Part shown: in pieces, positions 34,413 to 44,271 of the stretch
How positions within the stretch are numbered: position 1 is the first letter of the stretch
Layout of the letters: the number at the start of each line of letters is the position of its first letter
Origin: an uncultured Roseburia sp.
GTDB taxonomy: Bacteria; Bacillota; Clostridia; Lachnospirales; Lachnospiraceae
Reading direction: 5' to 3'
DNA length: 62,227 nt
Assembly (NCBI GenBank): GCA_900550935.1
Contig: URUD01000013.1
Location: 1-62,227, forward strand
The notes under the pieces: model-generated
Database searches by the model: none
Seen by the model: only the letters and a program-made list of their open reading frames with translations
What the model was told of the DNA's origin: nothing
Position numbers and translations under genes: made by a program

Positions 34413-36367
34413 GTAACGGATTTTTACCGATCAGCAGAGAAGATATGCAGGCAGATGGGATCGACCAGCTGGATTTTGTCTATGTATGCGGGGACGCCTA
34501 TGTGGATCATCCCTCTTTTGGACATGCCATCATATCCCGTTTATTAGAGGCGCATGGTTATAAGGTCGGCATTATTGCACAGCCGGATTGGAAGGATAAA
34601 GATTCCATCTCCATTTTAGGCGAGCCGCGTCTCGGATTTTTAGTGTCAGCGGGAAACATGGATTCTATGGTAAACCATTACTCTGTTTCCAAGAAACGTC
34701 GTGCGACGGATGCGTTTACTCCGGGTGGAGAGATGGGAAAACGCCCTGATTATGCGACGGTTGTTTACTGTAATCTGATCCGTCAGACTTATAAGCATAC
34801 ACCGATCATCATCGGAGGCATTGAGGCGAGCCTGCGCCGTCTTGCACATTACGATTACTGGTCCAATAAACTGAAACGTTCGATCTTACTTGATTCCGGT
34901 GCGGATATTATTTCTTATGGTATGGGAGAACACAGCATCATTGAGATCGCAGATGCGTTAAACAGTGGGCTTGCCGTAAAAGATATCACTTTTATCGATG
35001 GCACAGTCTATAAGACCAGAAACCGGGAAGATATCTACGATGCAATCGAGCTTCCGCACTATGAGGAACTTCTCGCCAATAAAGAAACTTATGCCAAAAG
35101 TTTTTATACCCAGTACTGCAATACCGACCCGTTTGTAGCCAAACGCCTCTTTGAGACCTATGACAACAAAATGTTCGTAGTACAAAATCCACCGGCAAAG
35201 CCACTGTCACAGAGTGAGATGGATCAGGTGTATTCCCTTCCTTACATGAGGACTTATCATCCATCCTATGAAGTAGCAGGCGGAGTTCCGGCTATCTGTG
35301 AGGTCAAATTCTCACTGGTCAGCAACCGCGGCTGTTATGGTGGCTGCAGTTTCTGTGCACTGACCTTCCATCAGGGACGTATCATCCAGACCAGAAGCCA
35401 CGAATCAATCCTGGCAGAGGCAAACAAGATGGTCTGGGACCCTGATTTCAAGGGTTACATTCATGATGTAGGAGGTCCGACGGCAAACTTCCGTGCCCCG
35501 GCATGTGACAAGCAGATGACCAAAGGTGTCTGCCCGAACAAACAGTGTCTGTTTCCAAAGCCGTGTAAGAACTTAAAGGTAGACCATAAAGATTACTTAA
35601 AGCTGTTACATAGTCTGCGGGAACTGCCTAACGTGAAGAAGGTATTCATCCGTTCTGGTATCCGTTTCGACTATCTGATCTACGATGAAGATCGTACATT
35701 CTTGCGGGAACTGTGTGAACATCATGTCAGCGGTCAACTTAAAGTAGCACCGGAACATATTTCGGATGCAGTTCTGGAAAAGATGGGAAAACCGAGTGTG
35801 GATGTCTACGAACGCTTTGTCAAGGCATATAAAGATATGAACAAAAAGCTTGGCAAGGAACAGTATCTGGTTCCATATCTGATGTCATCCCATCCGGGTT
35901 CTACCTTAAAAGAAGCCGTGGAACTGGCGGAGTTCCTGCGTGATCTTGGCTATATGCCGGAGCAGGTACAGGATTTCTATCCGACCCCATCCACCATCTC
36001 TACCTGCATGTATTATACCGGTCTGGATCCACGTACGATGAAACCGGTGTATGTGGCAGTAAATCCACATGAGAAAGCCATGCAGAGAGCCCTGATCCAG
36101 TACCGGAATCCGAAAAATTATGATCTGGTCGTGGAGGCATTGACAAAAGCTGGCAGGACAGATTTGATCGGTTATGACAAACATTGTCTGGTGCGCCCGA
36201 ATTACCATTCCGGTCATGGACATACCGGGGCAGGAGATGGCAAAAAGAAAAGCTATTCTTCCGCAGGAAATTATTCCACAGGGAGGTCCACGAAAGGAAA
36301 TGGATGGGCAGAAGGAAAGAAACCGGGCAAAAAGAAAACGATTCGAAATGTGCATAAAAAGAAATAG
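34409..36367 (+). CDS. ygiQ: YgiQ family radical SAM protein
   Basis: 652 residues. The radical SAM cluster motif is NRGCYGGCSFCALTFHQGR, preceded by an N-terminal domain (AIISRLLEAHGYKVGIIAQPDW; PIIIGGIEASLRRLAHYDYW) typical of YgiQ. A middle insert CDKQMTKGVCPNKQCLFPKPC supplies extra cysteines that may bind a further cluster. The C-terminal 40 residues are basic and low-complexity, ending in GKKKTIRNVHKKK. The reaction is unknown. Confidence 0.93.
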   Translation: MSNGFLPISREDMQADGIDQLDFVYVCGDAYVDHPSFGHAIISRLLEAHGYKVGIIAQPDWKDKDSISILGEPRLGFLVSAGNMDSMVNHYSVSKKRRATDAFTPGGEMGKRPDYATVVYCNLIRQTYKHTPIIIGGIEASLRRLAHYDYWSNKLKRSILLDSGADIISYGMGEHSIIEIADALNSGLAVKDITFIDGTVYKTRNREDIYDAIELPHYEELLANKETYAKSFYTQYCNTDPFVAKRLFETYDNKMFVVQNPPAKPLSQSEMDQVYSLPYMRTYHPSYEVAGGVPAICEVKFSLVSNRGCYGGCSFCALTFHQGRIIQTRSHESILAEANKMVWDPDFKGYIHDVGGPTANFRAPACDKQMTKGVCPNKQCLFPKPCKNLKVDHKDYLKLLHSLRELPNVKKVFIRSGIRFDYLIYDEDRTFLRELCEHHVSGQLKVAPEHISDAVLEKMGKPSVDVYERFVKAYKDMNKKLGKEQYLVPYLMSSHPGSTLKEAVELAEFLRDLGYMPEQVQDFYPTPSTISTCMYYTGLDPRTMKPVYVAVNPHEKAMQRALIQYRNPKNYDLVVEALTKAGRTDLIGYDKHCLVRPNYHSGHGHTGAGDGKKKSYSSAGNYSTGRSTKGNGWAEGKKPGKKKTIRNVHKKK

Positions 36368-36378
36368 GAGCAACTTTC

Positions 36379-37392
36379 ATGCGGGAGTTTACGATCACGC
36401 CAAACGAGGCAGAACAGCGTTTTGACAAATATTTAAAAAAATTATTGTCGGAGGCACCAAACAGTTTTATCTATAAAATGCTGCGCAAAAAAAATATTGT
36501 CTTAAATGGAAAAAAATCAGATGGAACCGAAAAATTAAAAACAGGCGATCAGGTCAAATTGTTTTTATCAGACGAAACCTTTGATAAATTTTCCAAAAGG
36601 GAAGCGGAAAATAGGAAAGCCGGAAGTTTAAAACAGCTTAAGGATGAACCGCTTAAAGTACTTTATGAAGATGCGGATGTTCTGATCCTGGATAAACCAT
36701 CCGGTATGTTGTCACAGAAAGCAAAACCAGAGGATGTTTCTGCCAACGAATATATTTTATCCTACCTTTTAAAGAAGGGTGATCTGACCCAAGAGATGAT
36801 GCAGACCTTTAAGCCATCGGTCTGCAACCGGTTAGACCGCAATACGTCAGGAATTTTGATCGCAGGGAAATCCTTAAAGGGGCTTCAGATGATGTCTAAG
36901 GCATTAAAGGAGCGCTCCCTTGAGAAATACTATCGCTGCATTGTCTCTGGCAGGATCACAGAGAATGCTTACTTAAAGGGCTATCTGAAGAAAGACCCTG
37001 CGGCCAATCAGGTAGCGATAAAAACAAAACTGCCTGCAGACGCAGACGGCTACTTCCCAATTGAGACGGCTTATCATCCCATTCAGGTTTACGATGGATA
37101 TACAGAACTGGAAGTGCATCTGATCACTGGACGTTCCCACCAGATCCGCGCCCATCTTGCCTCAATCGGGCATCCGATCATTGGAGATGTCAAGTATGGC
37201 GATCCAAAACAAAACGAGCTTTTTCGGAAAAAGGCACGGGTTACCTCACAGCTTCTTCATGCGTACCGCATCCGGTTTCCACATGATTTTTCAGGTGTGC
37301 AGGAGAAACCGTTTGAAGTAACCGCTCCCTATGGGGAAGAATTAAAACGTGCGATCCGATTTATTTCACAGAATACGAAACAGGATACATGA
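36379..37392 (+). CDS. RluA family pseudouridine synthase (RluC/RluD-like)
   Basis: 337 residues behind AGGAG. An S4-type N-terminal domain (AEQRFDKYLKKLLSEA) precedes the catalytic domain with VCNRLDRNTSGILIAGKS (nucleophile Asp) and EVHLITGRSHQIRAHLASIGHPIIGD. It isomerises uridines in 23S rRNA. The S4 domain points to RluC/RluD/YlyB; the exact sites cannot be assigned. Confidence 0.92.
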   Translation: MREFTITPNEAEQRFDKYLKKLLSEAPNSFIYKMLRKKNIVLNGKKSDGTEKLKTGDQVKLFLSDETFDKFSKREAENRKAGSLKQLKDEPLKVLYEDADVLILDKPSGMLSQKAKPEDVSANEYILSYLLKKGDLTQEMMQTFKPSVCNRLDRNTSGILIAGKSLKGLQMMSKALKERSLEKYYRCIVSGRITENAYLKGYLKKDPAANQVAIKTKLPADADGYFPIETAYHPIQVYDGYTELEVHLITGRSHQIRAHLASIGHPIIGDVKYGDPKQNELFRKKARVTSQLLHAYRIRFPHDFSGVQEKPFEVTAPYGEELKRAIRFISQNTKQDT

Positions 37393-37403
37393 GGAAATAA
37401 GTT

Positions 37404-37937
37404 ATGGCAACATGGAATTCAAGAGGGTTAAGAGGTTCTACCTTAGAGGAATTTATTAACCGCACCAATGAAAAATATCAGGAAAACGGGCTGGCACTGA
37501 TCCAGAAGATCCCGACGCCGATCACGCCGATCCGCATCGACAAGGAGACCAGGCATATCACGTTAGCCTATTTTGACCAGAAAAGTACGGTCGATTACAT
37601 CGGGGCAGTACAGGGCATCCCGGTCTGTTTTGATGCCAAGGAATGTGCGACCGATACCTTTCCCCTTCAGAATATCCATGAACATCAGGTCAACTTCATG
37701 CAGGATTTTGAACGCCAGGGCGGTATCGCCTTTTTTCTCATCAGTTTTACTGCAAGAGATGAGTTTTATTACCTGCGCTTTGAAAAACTTTTGGAATTTT
37801 GGGAGCGTGCCAGAGAAGGCGGAAGAAAAAGTTTTCGCTACGAAGAGCTGGAAGAAGACTTCTTTTTGCCGAAGGGACGGATGGTTTTAGTCCCTTATCT
37901 TGAGGCACTTCAAAAAGATTTGTTCACAAGGGATTGA
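37404..37937 (+). CDS. recU: Holliday junction resolvase RecU
   Basis: 177 residues. It has NSRGLRGSTLEEFINRTNEKY, the nuclease core STVDYIGAVQGIPVCFDAKEC (D-x..E-x-K type active site) and NIHEHQVNFMQDFERQGGIAFFLISF. RecU resolves four-way junctions and works with RuvAB in Firmicutes. It is usually next to a penicillin-binding protein gene, which is not the case here. Confidence 0.95.
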   Translation: MATWNSRGLRGSTLEEFINRTNEKYQENGLALIQKIPTPITPIRIDKETRHITLAYFDQKSTVDYIGAVQGIPVCFDAKECATDTFPLQNIHEHQVNFMQDFERQGGIAFFLISFTARDEFYYLRFEKLLEFWERAREGGRKSFRYEELEEDFFLPKGRMVLVPYLEALQKDLFTRD

Positions 37938-37990
37938 CAATCATTGTTTTTGTATGGTAGCATATTACCAAGTTACTACACTAAAGTGTA
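37934..37990 (+). promoter_or_regulatory. his operon promoter and palindromic operator
   Basis: TTGACA (37934-37939) overlaps the recU stop, and after 18 bases comes TAGCAT (37958-37963). Downstream TACACT-AA-AGTGTA (37977-37990) is a 6-bp dyad ending ten bases before the hisZ start. No T-box or His-rich leader peptide is present. Confidence 0.55.
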
Positions 37991-37999
37991 TGGAAAGGT

Positions 38000-39202
38000 A
38001 TGGATATATTTATGAAAAGACAGTTGTTACATACACCGGAGGGAGTTCGGGATATTTATAATGAGGAATGTGAACGGAAGCTCATTTTACAGAATGAACT
38101 TCATCAGACCTTAAAGGAATATGGATATCATCCGATCCAGACACCGACGTTTGAATTTTTTGATATCTTCAATCGTGAGATCGGTACAACTCCATCCAAA
38201 GATCTCTATAAATTTTTTGACAGAGAGGGGAATACCCTTGTGCTGCGCCCGGATATTACACCGTCTATTGCGCGCTGTGCTGCAAAGTATTTCAGCGAAG
38301 AGGATATGCCGATCCGTCTCTGCTATATGGGAAATACATTCATCAACAACACGAGCTATCAGGGACGTTTAAAGGAAAATACACAGCTTGGTGCGGAGCT
38401 GATCGGTGACTCTACCGTGGATGCGGATGCAGAGATACTGGCAATGGCGGCAGACTGCCTGCATCGTGCAGGATTAAGGGAGTTTCAGTTATCAGTCGGG
38501 CACGCAGAGTTTTTCCGCGGACTTTCCGAAGCGGCAGGACTTGATGAAGAACAGGAAGAAGAACTGCGGGAACTGATCTCCAATAAAAACTATTTTGGAG
38601 TTTCTGAATTTGCAGAGACCCTAAATCTGAAAGAAGATCTGAACAATTTATTCCAGATGCTCGGAAATCTATACATTGGTTCCGATGAACTGCAGAAGGC
38701 AAAGGAATATGCGGCTGCCTATCCGAGGATCCAAAATGCGATCAGCCGTCTGGAAGAACTGCATCAGGTATTAAAACTTTATGAAATCGAAAAATATGTT
38801 TCCTTTGAACTTGGAATCGTAAGCAATTATCAGTATTACACCGGTATTATCTTTGCCGGATATACCTTTGGAAGCGGAGAGCCGGTCATCAAGGGTGGAC
38901 GTTATGATGAACTTCTGACTTATTTTGGGAAAAATTCTGCATCCATCGGTTTTGCAGTTGTGATCGATCAGCTTATGGCAGCATTATCCAGACAAAAGAT
39001 CGAAATCCCACTGGTAAATCAGACCCTGTTACTGGTGTATGAACCAGCACAGCGCCAAAATGCGATCACACAGGCAAGGAGATTTCGTGAGCAGGGACAT
39101 TATACGGAACTGATCGTCCGTGACGTCAGGAAGGGCAAAGCGGAGTATCAGGCATATGCGAAACGGAATCATATTGCAGAAATTCGTTTTTTAAATGATT
39201 AG
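38000..39202 (+). CDS. hisZ: ATP phosphoribosyltransferase regulatory subunit
   Basis: 400 residues; GGAAAGG lies just before ATG 38000, and ATG 38012 is an alternative that gives the usual family start. It is a class II His-tRNA-synthetase-like fold: LLHTPEGVRDIYNEE, FYKFFDREGNTLVLRPDIT-type motif 2 (DLYKFFDREGNTLVLRPDIT) and YYTGIIFAGYTFGSGEPVIKGGRYDELL. HisZ activates the short form of HisG, which follows. Its C-terminal 90 residues look like an anticodon-binding-type domain. Confidence 0.95.
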   Translation: MDIFMKRQLLHTPEGVRDIYNEECERKLILQNELHQTLKEYGYHPIQTPTFEFFDIFNREIGTTPSKDLYKFFDREGNTLVLRPDITPSIARCAAKYFSEEDMPIRLCYMGNTFINNTSYQGRLKENTQLGAELIGDSTVDADAEILAMAADCLHRAGLREFQLSVGHAEFFRGLSEAAGLDEEQEEELRELISNKNYFGVSEFAETLNLKEDLNNLFQMLGNLYIGSDELQKAKEYAAAYPRIQNAISRLEELHQVLKLYEIEKYVSFELGIVSNYQYYTGIIFAGYTFGSGEPVIKGGRYDELLTYFGKNSASIGFAVVIDQLMAALSRQKIEIPLVNQTLLLVYEPAQRQNAITQARRFREQGHYTELIVRDVRKGKAEYQAYAKRNHIAEIRFLND

Positions 39203-39212
39203 GAGAGAAAAA

Positions 39213-39866
39213 ATGGAAGATATGAGATACCTTACCTTTGCACTTGGCAAAGGCAGGCTTGCAAATAAAACCCTTGAGATGTTCGAAAAAATTGGGATCA
39301 CCTGCGAAGAGATGAAAGACAAAGAGACGAGAAAGCTGATCTTTGTGAATGAAGAGTTAAAGCTTCGTTTCTTCCTTGCCAAAGGACCTGACGTTCCAAC
39401 TTATGTGGAGTATGGTGCGGCAGACATTGGGATCGTAGGAAAAGATACGATCTTAGAGGAAGGCAGAAATATTTATGAAGTCCTTGATCTTGGTTTCGGA
39501 AAATGTCGTATGTGTATCTGTGGACCGCAGTCTGCAGCGGAGCTGTTGCAGCACCATGAACTGATCCGTGTTGCAACAAAATATCCTCACATTGCAAAGG
39601 ATTATTTCTATAATAAAAAACATCAGACGGTAGAGATCATCAAGTTAAACGGCTCGATTGAGTTAGCTCCGATCGTAGGGCTCTCCGAAGTCATCTGTGA
39701 TATTGTAGAGACCGGTTCTACGCTGCGTGAAAATGGTCTGACCGTCTTGGAAGAGGTTTGTCCGTTATCGGCACGTATGGTAGTCAATCAGGTCAGCATG
39801 AAGATGGAAAACGAAAGAATTACAAAACTGATATCAGATTTAAAGACCGTGATCGCCAATTCTTAA
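39213..39866 (+). CDS. hisG: ATP phosphoribosyltransferase, short form
   Basis: 217 residues from ATG 39213 with AGGAG upstream (ATG 39195 overlaps the hisZ end but is poorly placed). Motifs are FALGKGRLANKTLEMFEKIGI, YGAADIGIVGKDTI and the PRPP loop IVGLSEVICDIVETGSTLREN. It lacks the C-terminal regulatory domain, hence the need for HisZ. It catalyses the first step of histidine synthesis. Confidence 0.96.
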   Translation: MEDMRYLTFALGKGRLANKTLEMFEKIGITCEEMKDKETRKLIFVNEELKLRFFLAKGPDVPTYVEYGAADIGIVGKDTILEEGRNIYEVLDLGFGKCRMCICGPQSAAELLQHHELIRVATKYPHIAKDYFYNKKHQTVEIIKLNGSIELAPIVGLSEVICDIVETGSTLRENGLTVLEEVCPLSARMVVNQVSMKMENERITKLISDLKTVIANS

Positions 39867-39900
39867 AAGGAATGTGAACGCGGTAGAAAGGCAGGATGCG

Positions 39901-41193
39901 ATGAGAATTTTAGAAGTGACAGAGGAAACAAGAACGGATATTTTAGAGAATCTTTTAAAGAGAAGCCCCAATTCCTATGGCGAATTTGAGGGACGTGTCA
40001 ATGACATTATAAAGAATGTACGTGAGAAAAAGGACGAAGCAATCTTTTCTTATACCGAACAGTTTGATGGTGCAAAGATCGATGCTTCCACGATCCTGGT
40101 AACAGACGAAGAGATCGCAGAAGCCTATGAAAAGGTAGATCCCAAATTACTTGCCGTGATCCGCAAGGCATTGGTCAATATCAAAGAATATCACGAAAAA
40201 CAGCGTCAGTATTCCTGGTTTGATTCCAAGGACAATGGGATCATCCTCGGACAGAAAGTCACTCCGTTAGAAAAAGTCGGCGTCTATGTACCGGGTGGAA
40301 AAGCAGTTTATCCATCTTCCGTGCTGATGAACGTGATCCCTGCCAAAGTAGCCGGGGTAGATCAGATCGTTATGACAACACCGCCTGGAAAAGACGGTAA
40401 AGTCTATCCGTCCACACTGGTAGCCGCAAAAGAAGCCGGAGTCGACAAGATCTATAAAGTGGGCGGTGCACAGGCGATCGCAGCCCTTGCATTCGGAACA
40501 GAGAGTATTCCAAAAGTCGATAAGATCGTAGGACCTGGAAATATCTATGTTGCCCTTGCCAAAAAAGCAGTATTTGGCTATGTAAGCATCGATTCGATCG
40601 CCGGACCAAGTGAGATCCTGGTTCTTGCAGACGAGACAGCAAATCCTCATTTTGTCGCAGCTGACCTGCTTTCCCAGGCAGAACATGATGAGATGGCATC
40701 TGCCATTTTAGTTACGACCAGCCGGACACTCGCAGAGCAGGTTGCCGTAGAGATCGAGCAGTTTGTGAAAAAACTTTCCAGAAAAGAGATCATCCAGAAA
40801 TCCTTAGACAACTATGGCTATCTTCTGGTGGCAAAAGATATGGACGAAGCGATCGCAACAGCAAACGCCATCGCTTCCGAACATCTTGAGATCGTGACGG
40901 CAAATCCGTTTGAGGTCATGACCAAGATCCACAATGCAGGTGCAATGTTCCTTGGAACCTATTCCAGCGAACCACTGGGAGATTACTTTGCAGGACCAAA
41001 CCATGTGCTTCCGACAAACGGAACCGCACGTTTCTTCTCTCCGCTCAGCGTGGATGATTTCATCAAGAAATCAAGCATCATTTCTTACTCGAAAGAGGCA
41101 CTGGAAGCCGTATATCAGGATATCATCCAGTTTGCAGAATGTGAGCAGCTGACGGCGCACGCAAATTCAATCCGGGTTCGATTTGAAGATTAA
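39901..41193 (+). CDS. hisD: Histidinol dehydrogenase
   Basis: 430 residues from ATG 39901 (GTG 39874 is in frame but lacks a site). Motifs are KVGVYVPGGKAVYPSSVLMN, VGGAQAIAALAFGTES, VGPGNIYVALAKK, AGPSEILVLAD and LLSQAEHDEMAS, with zinc ligands Gln/His in that last block and His in ADYFAGPNHVLPT-type region. It oxidises histidinol to histidine with two NAD+. Confidence 0.96.
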   Translation: MRILEVTEETRTDILENLLKRSPNSYGEFEGRVNDIIKNVREKKDEAIFSYTEQFDGAKIDASTILVTDEEIAEAYEKVDPKLLAVIRKALVNIKEYHEKQRQYSWFDSKDNGIILGQKVTPLEKVGVYVPGGKAVYPSSVLMNVIPAKVAGVDQIVMTTPPGKDGKVYPSTLVAAKEAGVDKIYKVGGAQAIAALAFGTESIPKVDKIVGPGNIYVALAKKAVFGYVSIDSIAGPSEILVLADETANPHFVAADLLSQAEHDEMASAILVTTSRTLAEQVAVEIEQFVKKLSRKEIIQKSLDNYGYLLVAKDMDEAIATANAIASEHLEIVTANPFEVMTKIHNAGAMFLGTYSSEPLGDYFAGPNHVLPTNGTARFFSPLSVDDFIKKSSIISYSKEALEAVYQDIIQFAECEQLTAHANSIRVRFED

Positions 41194-41275
41194 TGAATTT
41201 TTAAGTTTTATTTTTTGGATATCCGTACTATAATAGAGATATTGTGAAGAAAACGAAAAGCAGGAGGATGCTGCC

Positions 41276-41863
41276 ATGAGCAGAACAGCAGAACTTGTTC
41301 GTAAGACAAAAGAGACAGATATTAAATTATCACTCAATATAGATGGCACTGGGAAATCAGACATTGAGACCGGGATTGGTTTCTTTGATCATATGTTAGA
41401 GGGATTTGCCAGACATGGATTCTTTGATCTGGATGTTGATGTGACAGGAGACCTTGCTGTAGACTGTCATCATACAATCGAGGATACCGGTATTGTACTG
41501 GGTGGAGCGATCCAGAAAGCTTTGGGCGATAAGAAAGGCATCAAACGCTTTGGCAGCTGTATTCTTCCAATGGATGAGACTCTGGTTCTCTGCGCCATTG
41601 ATCTGTCCGGACGTCCGTATCTTTCCTTTGATGGAAATTTTACGGTGGAAAGAGTCGGTTACATGGATACAGAGATGGTAAAAGAGTTTTTCTATGCCAT
41701 TTCTTATGCTGCAGGAATGAATCTTCACATCAAAGTACTTTCTGAAGGCAATAATCATCATATGATCGAAGCAATGTTCAAGGCTTTTGCAAGAGCACTG
41801 GATGAAGCAACCGGATTCGATCCACGTATTCAGGACGTATTATCAACCAAAGGTACTTTATAG
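41276..41863 (+). CDS. hisB: Imidazoleglycerol-phosphate dehydratase
   Basis: 195 residues behind AGGAGG. The manganese-binding histidine clusters are DCHHTIEDTGI and GNNHHMIEAMFKAFARAL, with FFDHMLEGFARHG near the start. It is the monofunctional form. The 82 bases before it contain TATAAT (41229-41234) without a good -35, so an internal promoter is possible but unproven. Confidence 0.96.
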   Translation: MSRTAELVRKTKETDIKLSLNIDGTGKSDIETGIGFFDHMLEGFARHGFFDLDVDVTGDLAVDCHHTIEDTGIVLGGAIQKALGDKKGIKRFGSCILPMDETLVLCAIDLSGRPYLSFDGNFTVERVGYMDTEMVKEFFYAISYAAGMNLHIKVLSEGNNHHMIEAMFKAFARALDEATGFDPRIQDVLSTKGTL

Positions 41864-41885
41864 GAAGGAAATCAGAATTTAAAAT

Positions 41886-43166
41886 ATGGAACAGAAAAAT
41901 ATCGTTGCAACAATCTATCTGAAAGACGGACAGGCAGTCATGGGACCGGATGATCTTACTCCATTAATGGATGTTATCCAGCTGGCTAAGCTTTACAACG
42001 ACAGTGGGATCGACAAGATCATGGTCTTTGACCTGTCCACCGATGATGAAGAACAGGAAAAAAACATTGGGGTGATCCGCAATATCAACCGCAATGTTGA
42101 GATAAAAGTATGTGCCGGTGGCAATATCAGCCGGTTTGAGGACATTAAGAAACTCATCTATGCAGGATGTCTGCAGGTCATCGTAAACGGTTCCAAGCCA
42201 AACAGTATGGAACTGGCAGAAGAGGCGAGTGACCGTTTTGGCAAGGATCGTATCTTAGTTTCTGTAAAAAACGTGGATTTTATTTTCAAACATCAGAAAG
42301 AAATGGATGACCATTTCCATGAGCTTTTAGTATTAAATACCGATGTGTTAAATGCGATTGAAAATATTACAGACGTTCCTTATATCGTATATTTTGAAGC
42401 ATGCGATTATGAAAAGATCATTGCTGTCTTAAGCCGCAGCAATGTCAGAGGCATTGCCGGAACCTTTATCAATGATCCGAATATGGACATAATGGAGATG
42501 AAATCGCAGCTATCCGCTGCCGGGATCAAAATGGACAATTTCGAGCCGGCGTTAAAGTGGGAAGATTTCAAGAAAAATTCCGACGGTATGGTTCCGGTCA
42601 TCGTACAGGATTACCGCACCGATGAAGTGTTAATGTTAGCTTACATGAATGAAGAAGCATTCGAAACGACCATTAACATCGGAAAGATGACCTATTACAG
42701 CAGAAGCCGTAATGAACTCTGGACCAAAGGATTGACCTCCGGACATATCCAGTATGTCAAATCCTTAACTGCGGACTGTGATTATGACACGATCCTGGCA
42801 AAGGTATCCCAGGTCGGAGCTGCCTGCCACACAGGCAACCGGAGCTGCTTCTTCAACGAGATCGTAAAAAAAGAATACATGGAGAAAAATCCGCTTAAGA
42901 TCTTAGATGAAGTCTATGAGATCATCCTTGACCGCAAATCCAATCCGAAAGAGGGTTCTTACACGAACTATCTGTTTGACAGGGGTCTGGACAAGATCTT
43001 AAAAAAACTCGGTGAGGAAGCAACGGAAATTGTGATTGCATCCAAAAATCCGGAACCGGATGACATCAAATACGAGATCGCAGATTTCCTGTATCATATG
43101 ATGGTACTGATGGCTGAAAAAGGTGTGACCTGGGAGCAGATCGCACAGGAATTGTCTCAGCGATAG
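41886..43166 (+). CDS. hisI: HisIE with an N-terminal, apparently inactive HisF/HisA-like barrel
   Basis: 426 residues. Residues about 1-220 read like a HisF/HisA TIM barrel (IVATIYLKDGQAVMG; LAKLYNDSGIDKIMVFDL; CAGGNISRFEDIKKLIYAGC; RFGKDRILVSVKN). The two catalytic aspartates of HisF, in CLDVKDG and in VAID, appear replaced by Tyr and Lys. Residues about 220-330 are phosphoribosyl-AMP cyclohydrolase, with TADCDYDTIL and the zinc motif CHTGNRSCFF. Residues about 340-426 are phosphoribosyl-ATP pyrophosphatase (KKLGEEATEIVIASK; EIADFLYHMMVLM). The fusion and the loss of the Asp residues are read by eye. It ends the his cluster; hisH, hisA, hisF and hisC are not in this window. Confidence 0.9.
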   Translation: MEQKNIVATIYLKDGQAVMGPDDLTPLMDVIQLAKLYNDSGIDKIMVFDLSTDDEEQEKNIGVIRNINRNVEIKVCAGGNISRFEDIKKLIYAGCLQVIVNGSKPNSMELAEEASDRFGKDRILVSVKNVDFIFKHQKEMDDHFHELLVLNTDVLNAIENITDVPYIVYFEACDYEKIIAVLSRSNVRGIAGTFINDPNMDIMEMKSQLSAAGIKMDNFEPALKWEDFKKNSDGMVPVIVQDYRTDEVLMLAYMNEEAFETTINIGKMTYYSRSRNELWTKGLTSGHIQYVKSLTADCDYDTILAKVSQVGAACHTGNRSCFFNEIVKKEYMEKNPLKILDEVYEIILDRKSNPKEGSYTNYLFDRGLDKILKKLGEEATEIVIASKNPEPDDIKYEIADFLYHMMVLMAEKGVTWEQIAQELSQR

Positions 43167-43189
43167 CCGGATGGAAGTGAGGAGTGAAC

Positions 43190-44221
43190 GTGAACGTTAG
43201 CTGGAAGTTGACACCAAAGCCCGGTCATCAGATCTATCTGGATGATCTGCGGGTAATGGCAACCATTTTCGTCATTGGCGTACATACCGTATCGCTGGCA
43301 GCCTCAATGGTAGGGGAGGGGAGCATTTCCCATCACATTCTGGAATGTTTCGATTATTTCTTTTTATCCTGCAATCTGCTGTTTCTGATGATCAGCGGAG
43401 CGTTGCTGCTTTCGGTACGTGGGGAAAAGACAACGGTTTTCTTTCGGAAACGGTTTAGCAAGGTTGTGATACCATTTCTTGTTTATTATATTTTATACGT
43501 CTGCGCAAAAGAGGGCATCGAATGGATCTATCCCAGTCACTGGCTCTCTCTGTTGCAGCGGATCGTTTCGGGTGCACCGGTGGAGGCACCCCATTTTTGG
43601 TTAATCTATGTCATATTGTTTTTATATGTGCTGACACCGGCACTCCGGTGGATCTTAGCACATATTCCGGATGCTGTGTTATCCGGCTTTTTGGCGGTGC
43701 TTTTTGTACTCTGTACGATCGATACCTATGCACCGCTTTTTGGCATGTCTGCGCCATTTCAGTGGTATACCGGCACGTTTGTCGGGACGTTTGTGTTAGG
43801 CTATTATCTGGCAGCAAAATGCAGCAGACGGATGGAGCGGATTTTTTTTGCAGGGGGAGTGGTTTCTTTTTTGATCTCCTGCCTCTGGATCGTTACAAGA
43901 AACGATTACAAAGACTATATCTACCAGAATGCACCGACCATGATGCTGTTTGCTGCCATGTTATTTTTACTGGTAAAAAGGAAAGCAGCAGGAAAAACGG
44001 AGGAACTGTATCTGGTGTCTCTTATCAGCAGACACAGTTATTCGATTCTTCTGATCCACTGGGGTATATTACATTTCGTGGTAAAACAGGTGCTCCATGT
44101 AAATGTGCTCGGTGGCGGCATTGTCGGTGGCTGTATCCTGATGCTGGTACTGACTCTGGTGTTATCGACGATCGCGGCATGGATCTTAGACAAGACCCTG
44201 CTCAAATGGCTGATGGTATAA
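43190..44221 (+). CDS. Membrane acyltransferase (acyltransferase_3 family)
   Basis: 343 residues from GTG 43190, chosen because GAGGAG (43179-43184) lies 5 bases upstream; GTG 43184 overlaps that site. About ten membrane segments. It starts with YLDDLRVMATIFVIGVHTV, the RxxAxxxVxxxH motif of acyltransferase_3 with the catalytic-type His, and contains HFWLIYVILFLYVLTPALRW. Family members O-acylate surface sugars or peptidoglycan. The partner is unknown. Confidence 0.88.
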   Translation: MNVSWKLTPKPGHQIYLDDLRVMATIFVIGVHTVSLAASMVGEGSISHHILECFDYFFLSCNLLFLMISGALLLSVRGEKTTVFFRKRFSKVVIPFLVYYILYVCAKEGIEWIYPSHWLSLLQRIVSGAPVEAPHFWLIYVILFLYVLTPALRWILAHIPDAVLSGFLAVLFVLCTIDTYAPLFGMSAPFQWYTGTFVGTFVLGYYLAAKCSRRMERIFFAGGVVSFLISCLWIVTRNDYKDYIYQNAPTMMLFAAMLFLLVKRKAAGKTEELYLVSLISRHSYSILLIHWGILHFVVKQVLHVNVLGGGIVGGCILMLVLTLVLSTIAAWILDKTLLKWLMV

Positions 44222-44271
44222 TGCCGTTTGTTTTTTCATAAAATAGTACAAAAATACAAGGACATAAAACA

